A stretch of 64,000 nucleotides of DNA, from NCBI RefSeq assembly GCF_003999975.1, contig NZ_RJAC01000001.1:806001-870000 (forward strand). Direction: 5' to 3'. This DNA comes from Actinoplanes solisilvae (GTDB taxonomy: Bacteria; Actinomycetota; Actinomycetes; Mycobacteriales; Micromonosporaceae). The notes under the pieces were generated by a model. That model ran no database searches, had not been told where the DNA came from, and worked only from the letters and a program-made list of their open reading frames with translations. Shown here in pieces: positions 22,412 to 31,018 of the stretch (position 1 is its first letter; every line of letters starts with the position of its first letter). Position numbers and translations under genes: made by a program.

Positions 22412-23241
22412 CCGCCATCCGACCGCCCCACCCGCCGCCCGTGACCGGACTGAAGACTGAGTCCCTTCTCGTCGACCGCAACGGCGCCGTCGTGACCCTC
22501 ACCCTGAACCGGCCCGAGGCGATGAACGCCCTCGACGTCGACCTCAAAGAGGCGCTGCGGGACACGCTCGCCCAGCTCGAGACCGACCGGTCATGCCGGG
22601 CGATCGTGCTGGCCGGGGCGGGCAAGGCGTTCTGCGTCGGTCAGGACCTGCGCGAGCACCAGGCCCAGCTCGAATCGGGCCGCACCGAGCTCGACACCGT
22701 GCGGCAGCACTACAACCCGATCGCGCAGCGGCTGGCCAGCATGCCCAAGCCGGTCATCGCGGCGGTGCGCGGCACGGCGGCCGGGGCGGGCGCGTCGTTC
22801 GCGCTGCTGGCCGACTTCCGCATCGGCGGCCCCAAGACGACGATCCTGATGGCCTTCGCGAACGTCGGGCTGGCCGGCGACAGCGGCGTGTCGTGGTCGC
22901 TGCCGCGCATCGTCGGGCACGCCCGGGCGCTCGAACTGCTGCTGCTGGCCGAGCCCGTGCGCGCCGAGAGGGCGTACGAGATGGGTCTGCTCTCGCGCCT
23001 GACCGAGGACGACGAGCAGGTGCTGCCGGTGGCTCAGGAACTGGCCGAGCGGCTCGCGGCGGGCCCGACAGTCGCCTACGGCGCGATCAAGCGGGAACTT
23101 TCCATCGGTGACGCGGGGACGCTCTCCGACGCGCTCGCAGCCGAGGCCCAGGCGCAGGCCATCTGCGGCGGGACGGCCGACCACAAGGCTGCCGTGTCCG
23201 CGTTCGTCGCCAAGCAGAAGCCGGTCTTCGAAGGCAAATGA
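22408..23241 (+). CDS. Enoyl-CoA hydratase/isomerase (PaaG-like)
   Basis: A 277-residue crotonase. The oxyanion-hole segments are GAGKAFCVGQDLREH (about residue 72) and RGTAAGAGASFALLADFRI (about 122). At the later catalytic position the sequence is FANVGLAGDSGVSWSLPR; the acidic residue there (D of GDSG) fits isomerase-type PaaG/PaaB better than classic hydratases with two glutamates. Coupling to the PaaX-like regulator supports a role with phenylacetyl-CoA or related acyl-CoAs. No other paa genes are in the window. Confidence 0.9.
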   Translation: MTAIRPPHPPPVTGLKTESLLVDRNGAVVTLTLNRPEAMNALDVDLKEALRDTLAQLETDRSCRAIVLAGAGKAFCVGQDLREHQAQLESGRTELDTVRQHYNPIAQRLASMPKPVIAAVRGTAAGAGASFALLADFRIGGPKTTILMAFANVGLAGDSGVSWSLPRIVGHARALELLLLAEPVRAERAYEMGLLSRLTEDDEQVLPVAQELAERLAAGPTVAYGAIKRELSIGDAGTLSDALAAEAQAQAICGGTADHKAAVSAFVAKQKPVFEGK

Positions 23242-23242
23242 A

Positions 23243-23273
23243 GAATGGGGGGCGGCCCAAACGCCCCCCATTC
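23243..23273. terminator. Hairpin terminator between convergent genes
   Basis: GAATGGGGGGCG (23243-23254) pairs perfectly with CGCCCCCCATTC (23262-23273). There is no T run, as often in actinomycete terminators. Confidence 0.75.
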
Positions 23274-23284
23274 CCGATCCGGCG

Positions 23285-24151
<867 letters not shown>

Positions 24152-24169
24152 CTATGTCTGGGCTATCCC

Positions 24170-24292
24170 GGAAGGGTCATATTGCGGCGCCGACCCCGGG
24201 GGAAGGTCTTGTTGCGGCGCCGACCCCGGGGGGAAGGTCTTGTTGCGGCGCTGACCCCGGGGGAAGGTCTTGTTGCGGCGCTGGACGCCGGG
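24170..24292. repeat. Four-copy 30-31-bp tandem repeat
   Basis: Units begin at 24170, 24201, 24232 and 24262. Each follows GGAAGGTCTTGTTGCGGCGC plus a YGACCCCGGG-like end; units 2 and 3 differ by one C/T and one G. The first and last copies are diverged at their outer ends, as in minisatellites. Confidence 0.85.
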
Positions 24293-24323
24293 CTGAGCCT
24301 CTGGTCGTCGCTTCGCTCCTCCG

Positions 24324-24425
24324 GGATTTCGCCCCTTTAGGTCGATGACTTGAGCCCGGTTTTCTGAGGCCGCAAAGAGCGACGGCCTCAGAAAACCGGG
24401 CTCAAGTCATCGACGGGCGAAATCC
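24324..24425. repeat. Giant palindrome, 32-bp plus 11-bp arms
   Basis: A perfect 32-base arm (24341-24372) is repeated in inverted form at 24383-24414 around a 10-base loop. Outside it, GGATTTCGCCC (24324-24334) pairs with GGGCGAAATCC (24415-24425), leaving six unpaired bases on the left only. The whole could extrude as a 43-bp hairpin. It lies between two minus-strand genes, without a T run. Confidence 0.9.
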
Positions 24426-24479
24426 GGCCTGGCTGGGCTTGCACCGAAGCGGGGGTCGCGGTTCGTTTTCGTTTTCGTT

Positions 24480-25019
24480 TTAGTCTTCGTCTTCGTCTTC
24501 TTCTGGGTCTTGGTTTGACTCTTCGCCTAGGACGAAGGCCTGCATTGCCAGTTCGTCGCCAGAGGGCCAGACGTAGGTGGGGAGTTCGGCTGGGCCCAGT
24601 TCTAGGGCGTGGGACCAGAACTGGCGTACGGCGTCGGCGGGAGTGGTGGCCTCGATGGGGAGGGCGACGCTTACCAGCCACGTCGTCTTAGGGGTCACGC
24701 CGGCCAGGGTGGCGGCCAGGCGGCGGAAGCGGTCGGGATCGACGGGGGCGATGCGCATGTCGTCGTCGAGGGACAACTCGGCGGCGGGGGCCGGGTGGTC
24801 GAAGGCGCGGCGGACGTAGGTGAGGACCAGCTCGTCGCCTTCGGCCTTGATGGCCTGGGCCAGAGCCACCACCTCGTTGCCGGCGACGAGCAGCACCTCG
24901 TCGTCGGGGTCGACCGGGCCCGCGCCGCCCGGCACCGCCACGGTGTCGTGATGGAACAACCTCTCGGTCGCCCACCGATCCGCCGGAATGATCACCGCCC
25001 ACTGAGCCATGCGGTCCAT
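24480..25019 (-). CDS. Hypothetical protein with acidic tail
   Basis: A 179-residue protein, not recognised. Residues 1-60 (MAQWAVIIPADRWATERLFHH; EVLLVAGNEVVALAQ) alternate beta strands in a way that could be a PUA/EVE-like barrel, a weak guess. The end is strongly acidic (DPEEDEDED), produced by a GTCTTC-type repeat in the DNA. It is conserved in style with actinomycete cytosolic hypotheticals. It ends in the repeat region and begins 4 bases from the end of the DNA glycosylase gene, so they are probably cotranscribed. Confidence 0.7.
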   Translation of the reverse strand: MDRMAQWAVIIPADRWATERLFHHDTVAVPGGAGPVDPDDEVLLVAGNEVVALAQAIKAEGDELVLTYVRRAFDHPAPAAELSLDDDMRIAPVDPDRFRRLAATLAGVTPKTTWLVSVALPIEATTPADAVRQFWSHALELGPAELPTYVWPSGDELAMQAFVLGEESNQDPEEDEDED

Positions 25020-25023
25020 CTCA

Positions 25024-25641
25024 TCACGGGCGGGGATCAGGGCTGAGCGGTGGGACCCAACAGCCCGCCACGTGGTCGTCGACCATGCCGGTGGCCTGCA
25101 TCAACGCGTACGCCGTGGTGGGGCCGACGAAGCGGAAACCGCGCTTTTTGAGGTCTTTGGCCATCGCCTTGGACTCGGGTGTGGTGGCCGGCACATCGGC
25201 CCGGGTCGCGGGGCGCGGCGGGCGGGGTGCGGGCGCGTAGGACCACAGCAGCGCGGTGAGACCGTCGGGCAGGTCGGCGGCGACGCGGGCGTTGGCGAGG
25301 GCGGCGTCGATCTTCATGCGGTTGCGGACGATGCCGGCGTCGGCCATCAGGCGGGCCGCGTCGCTCTCGCCGAACGCGGCGACCTTGTCGATCGAGAAGC
25401 CGGCGAACGCGGCCCGGAATGCCGGCCGTTTGCGCAGGATGGTGATCCAGGCGAGGCCGGACTGGAACGCCTCGAGGCACATGCGCTCGAACAGCGCGTC
25501 GTCGCCGCGCACGGGACGGCCCCACTCGTGGTCGTGGTAGGCCGCGTAGTCGGGAGTGCTGCCGCCCCAGAAGCAGCGGGCCTTGCCGTCGTCACCGAGC
25601 ACGAGACCGGCCGCGAGCAGGTCGGCCGAGGTTTCTGTCAT
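25024..25641 (-). CDS. tag: DNA-3-methyladenine glycosylase I
   Basis: About 205 residues from the ATG at 25641; the frame extends 30 bases further up without support. The TagI signature is intact: CFWG near the start, YHDHEWGRPVRGDDALFERMCLEAFQSGL (read in outline), the catalytic-pocket glutamate in that block, and the C-terminal histidine/cysteine of the zinc snap (DDHVAGCW). It removes 3-methyladenine from DNA in base-excision repair. The neighbour order DivIVA-domain protein then tag equals M. tuberculosis Rv1209-Rv1210. Confidence 0.93.
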   Translation of the reverse strand: MTETSADLLAAGLVLGDDGKARCFWGGSTPDYAAYHDHEWGRPVRGDDALFERMCLEAFQSGLAWITILRKRPAFRAAFAGFSIDKVAAFGESDAARLMADAGIVRNRMKIDAALANARVAADLPDGLTALLWSYAPAPRPPRPATRADVPATTPESKAMAKDLKKRGFRFVGPTTAYALMQATGMVDDHVAGCWVPPLSPDPRP

Positions 25642-25674
25642 GGCGACCACGGTAGGGCCGCGGTGTGACAAAAC

Positions 25675-26172
25675 TCAGGGCAGGCGGCCCTGCTCGACCA
25701 GACGGCCGAATTTCTTCAGCGCGCCGGTGAAGCCCAGCTTCGAGCCGGGCCAGAGCACCGGCCAGGCGAGCTTGCCGACCGGGCCGGCCGGCAGGTGGAA
25801 CCACTCGTGCAGCACCACCTGGGTGCGGTCGCCGGACATCGCCGTGCAGCGCATCGTGCCGGGCCCCCGCAGCACCTTGCCGCAGTGCACGACCCCCACC
25901 TCGTACGGTGGATTGATCTTGACGACGCGCATCTCGTCGCGCAGCGCCGCGGGTCCCAGCGCGGTGACCGCCTCGATCAGGCTGCCCTCGCCGCCGTCGC
26001 CCTCGACCACGCGGACCCGGGTGAACGGGATCCACTCGGACTGCTTCTCCCAGTTCAGGAACGCGGCGAAGACCCGCGCGGCGGGGGCGTTGACGATCAC
26101 CGTGGCGGTGACCTCACCGGTGCCGGGCTGGGCGGCGTCGCCCAGGCCGTCGACGGGCTCGGTCGCGCTCAC
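25675..26172 (-). CDS. SRPBCC (START-like) family protein
   Basis: A 165-residue helix-grip protein. The EVTATVIVNAPAARVFAAFLNWEKQSEWIPF start is the usual first strand and helices of polyketide cyclase/SRPBCC proteins (given in outline), and the long C-terminal helix is LWPGSKLGFTGALKKFGRL. It probably binds a small hydrophobic ligand. It lies between the DivIVA-domain gene, whose stop overlaps its start by 4 bases, and tag, so the three form an operon. Confidence 0.88.
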   Translation of the reverse strand: MSATEPVDGLGDAAQPGTGEVTATVIVNAPAARVFAAFLNWEKQSEWIPFTRVRVVEGDGGEGSLIEAVTALGPAALRDEMRVVKINPPYEVGVVHCGKVLRGPGTMRCTAMSGDRTQVVLHEWFHLPAGPVGKLAWPVLWPGSKLGFTGALKKFGRLVEQGRLP

Positions 26173-26663
26173 CGGGGCTCCACGGACTCACTGCGAGCCG
26201 GTTCGTTGCGCACAGGTTCGTTGCGCGGGGCCTCGACCGGGGGTGCCGCGCTGACCTCGATCTGCAGGTCGCCCGGCGGCGGCGGGCTGGGGATCTCGGC
26301 CGGGGCGACAGCCGCCTCGCGGGCCTTGCGGAGCACGTCGGCGTCGGCCGTGCGGCCCTCGCGCAGCGCCGCCACCTCGGCCTCGAGCACACCGATCAGC
26401 TCGCCCTTGTAGCCGATGTCGTAGGCCGCGCGCTGCAGCGCCTGGTCGACCTGGGACATGCGGTAGCCGCGCCAGGCGGTGTCGAACTTGGTACGGGCCA
26501 CGTCGTCCTCGCCGAGGGGCCGGTCGCCCGGCAGCGGAACGGCGGCGCCGTCCGGCTCGACGGGCGTCAGCGCGTTGTCGCCACCGCCGAGCATCACGGT
26601 CACGCCGAACACGATGGCGGCCACGACCAATGCCACCACGACGAACAGGAGAAGCTGGCCCAT
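26169..26663 (-). CDS. DivIVA-domain small membrane protein (Rv1209-like)
   Basis: About 164 residues from the ATG at 26663; the long upstream extension of the frame has no family support. One N-terminal membrane helix (LLLFVVVALVVAAIVFGVTV) is followed by a DivIVA-type block FDTAWRGYRMSQVDQALQRAAYDIG (about 75-99) and a short coiled coil. The Pro/Arg-rich end contains an RNEP repeat. DivIVA domains recognise curved membranes or assemble with polar growth proteins; the role of this short version is unknown. It overlaps the SRPBCC gene by 4 bases. Confidence 0.85.
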   Translation of the reverse strand: MGQLLLFVVVALVVAAIVFGVTVMLGGGDNALTPVEPDGAAVPLPGDRPLGEDDVARTKFDTAWRGYRMSQVDQALQRAAYDIGYKGELIGVLEAEVAALREGRTADADVLRKAREAAVAPAEIPSPPPPGDLQIEVSAAPPVEAPRNEPVRNEPARSESVEPR

Positions 26664-26731
26664 GCACGAATGTTGGCATGTCGGACAGCGCGTGGCGAGC
26701 CCGCCACCCCGACTTGCCCGCGCGTGAGGGC

Positions 26732-27109
26732 TCAGGTCCAGGTCAGGATCTTTTTGCGCCAGGCGTAGAGGATGCCGAGCGCGAGGACCGCCACGAACAC
26801 CCCCATCTCGGCCACGGTCGCCCAACCGAACCCGGGAAGGTCGAAAACGACCGCCCACGGGAAGAGAAAAACGGCCTCCACTGCGAAAAGTACATAGAGA
26901 TACGCGTATACGTAGTAGCGGATCTGGGCCTGCGCCCAGTCGCCGCCGACCGGATCAATACCGCTTTCGTACGACACGAACTTGCCGGGCGGCTGCGCCG
27001 GATCGGCCGGGCGGAGCAGCCGATTGGCCCCGAACGCGCCGACGAAGACGAGCACGCCGGCCGCCGCGACCAGCCCGAGCGTGGCGTACGACCCCAGATA
27101 CCCGTCCAC
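26732..27109 (-). CDS. nuoA: Stand-alone NADH-quinone oxidoreductase subunit A
   Basis: A 125-residue protein with three membrane helices. The hallmark loop FVSYESGIDPVGGDWAQAQIRYY and the acidic VEAVFLFPWAVVF helix are the NuoA family core. NuoA is a membrane-arm subunit of complex I, normally the first gene of nuoA-N. Here no other nuo gene is present on either side. It is divergent from korA, with about 190 bases between. It may be a second copy serving an incomplete complex I linked to ferredoxin metabolism, or a relic. Confidence 0.92.
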   Translation of the reverse strand: MDGYLGSYATLGLVAAAGVLVFVGAFGANRLLRPADPAQPPGKFVSYESGIDPVGGDWAQAQIRYYVYAYLYVLFAVEAVFLFPWAVVFDLPGFGWATVAEMGVFVAVLALGILYAWRKKILTWT

Positions 27110-27178
27110 GATCCGACAGCGTAGTGGCCGAAAGGCCTGGAGGTGGCGTGCGCTCGCCGGATAGTGGACTCGGCTGGT

Positions 27179-27197
27179 TCAGGCGAGCCTTACCTGG
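27179..27197. promoter_or_regulatory. Iron-box-like sequence (DtxR/IdeR type)
   Basis: TCAGGCGAGCCTTACCTGG matches the 19-base DtxR consensus TTAGGTTAGCCTAACCTAA at 13 positions, including AGG, AGCCT and ACCT. It sits 70 bases before nuoA and 104 before korA. Suggestive only. Confidence 0.35.
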
Positions 27198-27300
27198 CTA
27201 CTGTGGGCAGCGGCCTGGCTGGCGCGTAAGGAGCGGCGACGTAGGCTGGAAGTGACTGACGTGGGCCGGCCGGCCGGCGCCCTTTTGGGAGGTTGCGACT

Positions 27301-29154
27301 GTGTCCGCTGGAGCGAAGCGAGTCGAGCAGCTTGACCGGGTGGTCATCCGGTTCGCAGGCGACTCGGGCGACGGCATGCAGCTGACCGGTGACCGATTCA
27401 CCTCGGAAACCGCACAGCTGGGCAACGACATCTCGACCCTGCCGAACTTCCCGGCGGAGATCCGCGCACCAGCAGGCACGCTGCCCGGCGTGTCGAGCTT
27501 CCAGGTGCACTTCGCCGACTACGACATCCTCACGCCGGGCGACGCGCCCAACGTGCTGGTCGCGATGAACCCGGCCGCGCTCAAGGCCAACCTGTCCGAC
27601 CTGCCCGCCGGCGCCGACATCATCGTCAACACCGACGAGTTCACCAAGCGCAACCTGGCCAAGGTCGGCTACGCGGCCAGCCCTCTTGAGGACGGCTCGC
27701 TCAGCGACTACGTCGTGCACCCGGTCGCGCTCACCTCGATGACGGTCGGCGCGCTGACCGAGCTCGGCGTTGCGAAGAAGGACGGCGAGCGCGCCAAGAA
27801 CATGTTCGCCCTCGGCCTGCTGAGCTGGATGTATTCACGTCCGTTCGAGTCGACCCTGCGGTTCCTCGAGACGAAGTTCGCCAAGCGGCCCGACCTGGTC
27901 GCCGCGAACAAGGCCGCCTTCCAGGCCGGCTGGAACTTCGGCGAGACAACCGAGACCTTCACGGTCCGCTACGAGGTCAAGCCCGCCCGCATGAAGCCGG
28001 GCACCTACCGCAACATCACCGGCAACCAGGCGCTCGCGCTCGGGCTGGTGGCGGCGGGTGTGCGCGCCAAACTGCCGGTCTTCCTCGGCGCCTACCCGAT
28101 CACCCCGGCCTCCGACATCCTGCACGAGCTGTCCAAGCACAAGAAGTTCGGCGTCACCACGATGCAGGCCGAAGACGAGATCGCCGCCATCGGCGCCGCG
28201 CTCGGGGCGTCGTACGGTGGGGCTCTGGGGGTCACCACGACGTCGGGTCCCGGCGTGGCGCTCAAGGGCGAGACGATCTCGCTGGCCATCGCGCTCGAGC
28301 TTCCGCTGGTCATCGTCGACGTGCAGCGGGCCGGCCCGTCGACCGGCATGCCGACCAAGACCGAGCAGGCCGACCTCAACATGGCTCTGTACGGCCGGCA
28401 CGGCGAGGCGCCGCTGGCGGTGATCGCGCCGAAGTCACCGTCCGACTGCTTCCACGCGGCGATCGAGGCGGCGCGCATCGCGCTGAAATACCGCACCCCG
28501 GTCATCCTGCTCTCCGACAACTACGTGGCCAGCGGCTCCGAGCCGTGGCTGCTGCCCTCGGCCGGCGACCTGCCCGACCTGACCGTCGCGTTCGCCACCG
28601 AGCCCAACGGCGAGGACGGGCGCTTCCTGCCCTACCTGCGCGACCCCGAGACGCTGGCCCGGCCGTGGGCGATCCCCGGCACGGCCGGCCTCGAACACCG
28701 CATCGGCGGGCTCGAGAAGGCCGACAAGACCGGCGACATCTCCTACGACCCGGCCAACCACGAGTTCATGGTGCGCACCCGGGCCGAGCGCATCGAGGCG
28801 ATCGAAGTGCCCGACGTCGAGGTGGAAGACGACGACGAGAACGCTCGCGTGCTCGTGCTCGGCTGGGGCTCGACCTACGGCCCGATCGGCGCGGCCTGCC
28901 GGGCGCTGCGGCAGCGCGGTCTGCCGATCGCCCAGGCTCACCTGCGCCACCTGTCGCCGCTGCCGGCCAACCTCGGCGAGGTGCTGAAGGCGTACGACAA
29001 GGTCGTCATCCCGGAGATGAACCTGGGCCAGTTGGCTCACGTGATCCGCGCGAAATACCTGGTCGACGCGGTCCCCTTCAATCAGGTCAGCGGCCTGCCG
29101 TTCACCGCCGCGACGCTGGAGAACATGCTCGAGGACGTGGTCAAGAATGGCTAG
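27301..29154 (+). CDS. korA: 2-oxoglutarate:ferredoxin oxidoreductase, alpha subunit
   Basis: A 617-residue fused gamma-alpha subunit. The gamma-like domain begins RVVIRFAGDSGDGMQLTGDRF (outline) and the alpha/pyrimidine domain at GNQALALGLVAAG, with AYPITPASDILHELSKH. With korB it converts 2-oxoglutarate and CoA to succinyl-CoA, CO2 and reduced ferredoxin, bypassing the NAD-dependent dehydrogenase. The start is GTG with GGGAGG 7 bases upstream. The last 8 bases overlap korB. Other 2-oxoacids cannot be excluded as substrates. Confidence 0.93.
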   Translation: MSAGAKRVEQLDRVVIRFAGDSGDGMQLTGDRFTSETAQLGNDISTLPNFPAEIRAPAGTLPGVSSFQVHFADYDILTPGDAPNVLVAMNPAALKANLSDLPAGADIIVNTDEFTKRNLAKVGYAASPLEDGSLSDYVVHPVALTSMTVGALTELGVAKKDGERAKNMFALGLLSWMYSRPFESTLRFLETKFAKRPDLVAANKAAFQAGWNFGETTETFTVRYEVKPARMKPGTYRNITGNQALALGLVAAGVRAKLPVFLGAYPITPASDILHELSKHKKFGVTTMQAEDEIAAIGAALGASYGGALGVTTTSGPGVALKGETISLAIALELPLVIVDVQRAGPSTGMPTKTEQADLNMALYGRHGEAPLAVIAPKSPSDCFHAAIEAARIALKYRTPVILLSDNYVASGSEPWLLPSAGDLPDLTVAFATEPNGEDGRFLPYLRDPETLARPWAIPGTAGLEHRIGGLEKADKTGDISYDPANHEFMVRTRAERIEAIEVPDVEVEDDDENARVLVLGWGSTYGPIGAACRALRQRGLPIAQAHLRHLSPLPANLGEVLKAYDKVVIPEMNLGQLAHVIRAKYLVDAVPFNQVSGLPFTAATLENMLEDVVKNG

Positions 29155-30193
29155 CCCGACACTGAACTCGCCAAATCGGACCCTGACGCCGGTCAAGCTG
29201 ACCGCCAAAGACTTCAAGTCGGATCAGGAGGTGCGCTGGTGCCCGGGCTGCGGTGACTACGCGATCCTGGCCGCCGTGCAGGGCTTCATGCCCGAGCTCG
29301 GCATCCCGCGCGAGAACATCGTCTTCGTCTCCGGCATCGGGTGCTCCTCGCGCTTCCCGTACTACATGAACACGTACGGGCTGCACTCGATCCACGGGCG
29401 GGCTCCGGCCATCGCCACCGGGCTGTCGGCCTCGCGTCCTGACCTGTCGGTCTGGGTCGTCACCGGTGACGGCGACGCGCTCTCGATCGGCGGCAACCAC
29501 CTGATCCACGCGCTGCGCCGCAACGTCAACCTGAAGATCCTGCTGTTCAACAACCGGATCTACGGCCTGACCAAGGGGCAATACTCCCCTACCTCCGAGC
29601 TCGGCAAGATCACCAAGTCGACCCCGGCCGGCTCGGCCGACTCGCCGTTCAACCCGCTGTCGCTGGCGCTCGGCGCGGAGGCCACGTTCGTCGCCCGCAC
29701 GATCGACTCGGATCGCAAGCACCTGCAGTCGGTGCTGCGCGCCGCCGCCGAGCACGAGGGTTCGGCGTTCGTCGAGATCTACCAGAACTGCAACATCTTC
29801 AACGACGGCGCGTTCGAGCTGATCAAGGACGCGGGCAGCCGCGACGACCACCTGATCCGTCTCGAGCAGGGGCAGCCGGTCACGTTCGGCGCCGACAACC
29901 GGTTCGCGGTGACCCACCCGGCCGGCGGCTTCGGGCTCAAGGTCGTCGAGGGCGGCGACGCCATCGTGCACGACGCCACAGTGGACGACCCGGCGTACGC
30001 GTTCGCCCTGTCCCGGCTCTCGGGCTCCGACCTGGGCACCACCCCGATCGGCGTGTTCCGCGACGTGCGACGCCCGTCCTACGACGAGCTGGTCACCAAG
30101 CAGCTCGTCGACGCGAAGGCGCAGGCCGACGGCACGCCCGAACAGATGCTCGACGGCCTTCTCCACAAGGCCGACACCTGGACAATCCTCTGA
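29147..30193 (+). CDS. korB: 2-oxoglutarate:ferredoxin oxidoreductase, beta subunit
   Basis: A 348-residue thiamine-diphosphate subunit. Cysteine pair WCPGCGDYAIL and the later cysteine in SGIGCSSRFPYY and QNCNIFND are the expected [4Fe-4S] ligands. The TPP/Mg motif is GDGDALSIGGNHLIHALRRN, followed by NNRIYGLTKGQYSPTS. It is cytosolic and forms the heterotetramer with KorA. The two genes overlap by 8 bases and end 22 bases before the methyltransferase. Confidence 0.94.
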   Translation: MASPTLNSPNRTLTPVKLTAKDFKSDQEVRWCPGCGDYAILAAVQGFMPELGIPRENIVFVSGIGCSSRFPYYMNTYGLHSIHGRAPAIATGLSASRPDLSVWVVTGDGDALSIGGNHLIHALRRNVNLKILLFNNRIYGLTKGQYSPTSELGKITKSTPAGSADSPFNPLSLALGAEATFVARTIDSDRKHLQSVLRAAAEHEGSAFVEIYQNCNIFNDGAFELIKDAGSRDDHLIRLEQGQPVTFGADNRFAVTHPAGGFGLKVVEGGDAIVHDATVDDPAYAFALSRLSGSDLGTTPIGVFRDVRRPSYDELVTKQLVDAKAQADGTPEQMLDGLLHKADTWTIL

Positions 30194-30215
30194 GGATCCC
30201 CGGTACGATCGTGCG

Positions 30216-31013
30216 GTGACAGAGCTACCTGAGCTCAACACCGAGGTCGCCCACTCGGCGCGCCTCTGGAACTATCTGCTCGGCGGCAAGGACAACTTCG
30301 CCGCCGATCGCGAGGCGGCCGAGTTCGCGCTGGCCCTGATGCCCGAGCTCGTGCAGTCGGCACGGGCCAACCGCGAGTTCCTGGGCCGCGCGGTCCGCTA
30401 CCTGGCCGGCGAGGGCGGTGTGCGCCAGTTCCTCGACATCGGCACGGGCCTGCCCACCGCCGGCAACACCCACGAGATCGCCCAGGGGGTCGCGTCCGAC
30501 AGCCGCATCGTCTACGTCGACAACGACCCGATGGTGCTGGTGCACGCCCGCGCGCTGCTGACCAGCACCCCCGAGGGCGCCACCGACTATCTGGACGCCG
30601 ACCTGCGCAGTCCCGCGGAGATCCTTTCGCGGGCCCGTGGCACCCTCGACTTCGGGCAGCCGATCGCGATCATGCTGCTCGGCATCGTGAACTTCGTCGT
30701 CGACGACGCCGAGGCCGCCGCGGTGGTCCGTGCCCTGGTCGACGAGGTGCCGCCCGGCAGCTACCTGGTCATCTCGCACCCGACCACCGAGGTCAACGGC
30801 CCGGCGGTCGAAGAATCGATGCGGGAGTGGAACGCGAGCGGCGCGGCGCCGATCACCGCCCGCACCCGCGAGCAGATCGCCGGGTTCTTCGACGGTCTCG
30901 AGCTGCTCGACCCCGGCGTGGTGACCTGCTCGGCGTGGCGGCCCGACCCGGCCCACCCTGGCATCACCGACAAGGTCTCCGAGTTCGCCGCGGTCGGGCG
31001 CAAACCCGCTTAG
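30216..31013 (+). CDS. SAM-dependent methyltransferase, DUF574 family
   Basis: A 265-residue actinobacterial 'S-adenosyl methyltransferase' (formerly DUF574). The family opening SARLWNYLLGGKDNFAADRE, the SAM loop FLDIGTGLPTAGNTHEIA and YVDNDPMVLVHARALL are all present. Such proteins are numerous in Micromonosporaceae and often sit alone; substrates are unknown. It begins 22 bases after korB, so it may ride on the korAB transcript. Confidence 0.9.
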   Translation: MTELPELNTEVAHSARLWNYLLGGKDNFAADREAAEFALALMPELVQSARANREFLGRAVRYLAGEGGVRQFLDIGTGLPTAGNTHEIAQGVASDSRIVYVDNDPMVLVHARALLTSTPEGATDYLDADLRSPAEILSRARGTLDFGQPIAIMLLGIVNFVVDDAEAAAVVRALVDEVPPGSYLVISHPTTEVNGPAVEESMREWNASGAAPITARTREQIAGFFDGLELLDPGVVTCSAWRPDPAHPGITDKVSEFAAVGRKPA

Positions 31014-31018
31014 GCGAC

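Noticed and set aside
24154..24348. Open frame across the tandem repeat giving a periodic cysteine/glycine-rich peptide.
   Set aside because: The open frame is a consequence of the repeat period and GC content; no start signal or family match.
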